Under the pieces are notes generated by a model, which saw only the letters and a program-made list of their open reading frames with translations, made no database searches and was not told where the DNA came from. From Cyclobacteriaceae bacterium (lineage in GTDB: Bacteria; Bacteroidota; Bacteroidia; Cytophagales; Cyclobacteriaceae): a stretch of DNA of 5,907 nt. Below are positions 5,815 through 5,907 of the stretch, one piece after another (the first letter of the stretch is position 1; every line of letters begins with the position of its first letter). The translations under genes were made by a program, and so were the position numbers. The stretch lies in assembly GCA_015492915.1 (NCBI GenBank), contig WGED01000479.1, forward strand, positions 1 to 5,907. The letters are read 5' to 3'.

Positions 5815-5853
5815 CCTGCCCGCTGTCGCGAATGCTTGCGCTCAGCAGGCGGG
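5815..5853. repeat. 39-bp GC-rich hairpin insertion in the right arm of copy B
   Basis: Copy A reads TGATTTTG directly into AAGTAATTTAAGC (4419-4439 region); copy B has exactly 39 extra bases at that junction. CCCGC (5819-5823) can pair with GCGGG (5849-5853) and CTG with CAG further in, and an inner stem forms from CGC(G)AA with TT(G)CG around 5826-5840. It shares the CCCGC...GGCGGG-AAG outline with the insertion in the left arm of copy A. Confidence 0.7.
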
Positions 5854-5907
5854 AAGTAATTTAAGCACGTAATAAAAAGGTTATTGAGAATTTTGGGTTT
5901 CAACACA

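Larger units (their letters stand above)
5674..5899 (+). repeat. MITE-like long-palindrome repeat, copy B
   Basis: The ends, AACTCAAAATTCTCAATAA (5674-5692) and TTATTGAGAATTTTGGGTT (5881-5899), are 19-bp inverted repeats with one mismatch. The complementarity continues inward: after a poorly matched 14-15 bases, GCTTAAA-x-TAC-xxx-AAAATCA of the left arm (5708-5728) recurs, inverted, in the right arm, interrupted there by a 39-bp insertion. The centre holds its own hairpin, CACTT(TT)ATGG (5769-5779) with CCATAAGTG (5786-5794). The single strand could therefore fold end to end. It is in the same orientation as copy A and shares its 172-bp core once two insertions (15 bp near 5746-5760, 39 bp at 5815-5853) are discounted. 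Any promoter for the PLP-enzyme gene must lie in or beyond it. Confidence 0.8.

Noticed and set aside
4058..5899. CRISPR array or integron attC sites suggested by the repeated palindromes
   Set aside because: There are only two large copies, without regular spacers, no cas or integrase gene, and no attC core-site motifs; the insert-in-repeat pattern fits small mobile elements better.
5658..5906. Minus-strand open frame of 82 codons running through repeat copy B
   Set aside because: It lies almost wholly within the palindromic repeat and its GC-rich insertions, overlaps the start of the PLP-enzyme gene, and its translation shows only repeat-derived sequence with no domain. The matching frame in copy A is broken by the insertion.

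Overview
The window looks like chromosomal DNA of a Bacteroidota bacterium, probably of the Cytophagales/Cyclobacteriaceae type. This is inferred from three things: start codons sit in AT-rich leaders without clear Shine-Dalgarno sequences, a lipoprotein carries a C-Q-E-E signal like the Bacteroidota surface-export signal, and folK and sppA lie divergently next to each other as I recall for this phylum. No database search was possible, so the taxon is a reasoned guess.

Layout, left to right. Bases 2-103 hold the last 33 codons of an unidentified plus-strand gene, followed by a bidirectional terminator hairpin (198-226). A long gene-free leader (227-712) contains a nested inverted-repeat structure (450-570). 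It precedes a monocistronic surface-type lipoprotein gene (713-1561) with a strong terminator (1591-1618). folK (1617-2108, minus) converges on that terminator and diverges from sppA (2201-3952, plus) across a 92-bp spacer. sppA ends in its own terminator (3974-4005). The last gene (4547-5656, minus) encodes a fold-type III PLP enzyme of the D-threonine aldolase / D-serine dehydratase family.

The most unusual part is the non-coding DNA around that PLP-enzyme gene. It is bracketed by two direct copies of one long-palindrome, MITE-like repeat, at 4058-4452 and 5674-5899. Their lengths differ (395 and 226 bp). Subtracting the obvious insertions (a 202-bp and a 21-bp insertion in the first copy; 15-bp and 39-bp insertions in the second) leaves the same 172-bp core in both. 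The 202-bp insertion looks like a second small element, with its own short inverted ends, a 7-bp flanking direct repeat and two REP-like hairpins. The smaller insertions are GC-rich mini-palindromes, and two of them sit at mirror-image places in the two arms of the palindrome. The gene and its repeats therefore look like a small, repeatedly invaded non-autonomous repeat locus, possibly a movable or deletable cassette.

Functionally, folK (folate synthesis), sppA (membrane peptide degradation), the lipoprotein and the D-amino-acid enzyme are unrelated single-gene units. No operon is evident: each complete gene is separated from its neighbours by a terminator, a divergent spacer or repeat DNA. 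No tRNA, rRNA, CRISPR array or transposase gene was seen.
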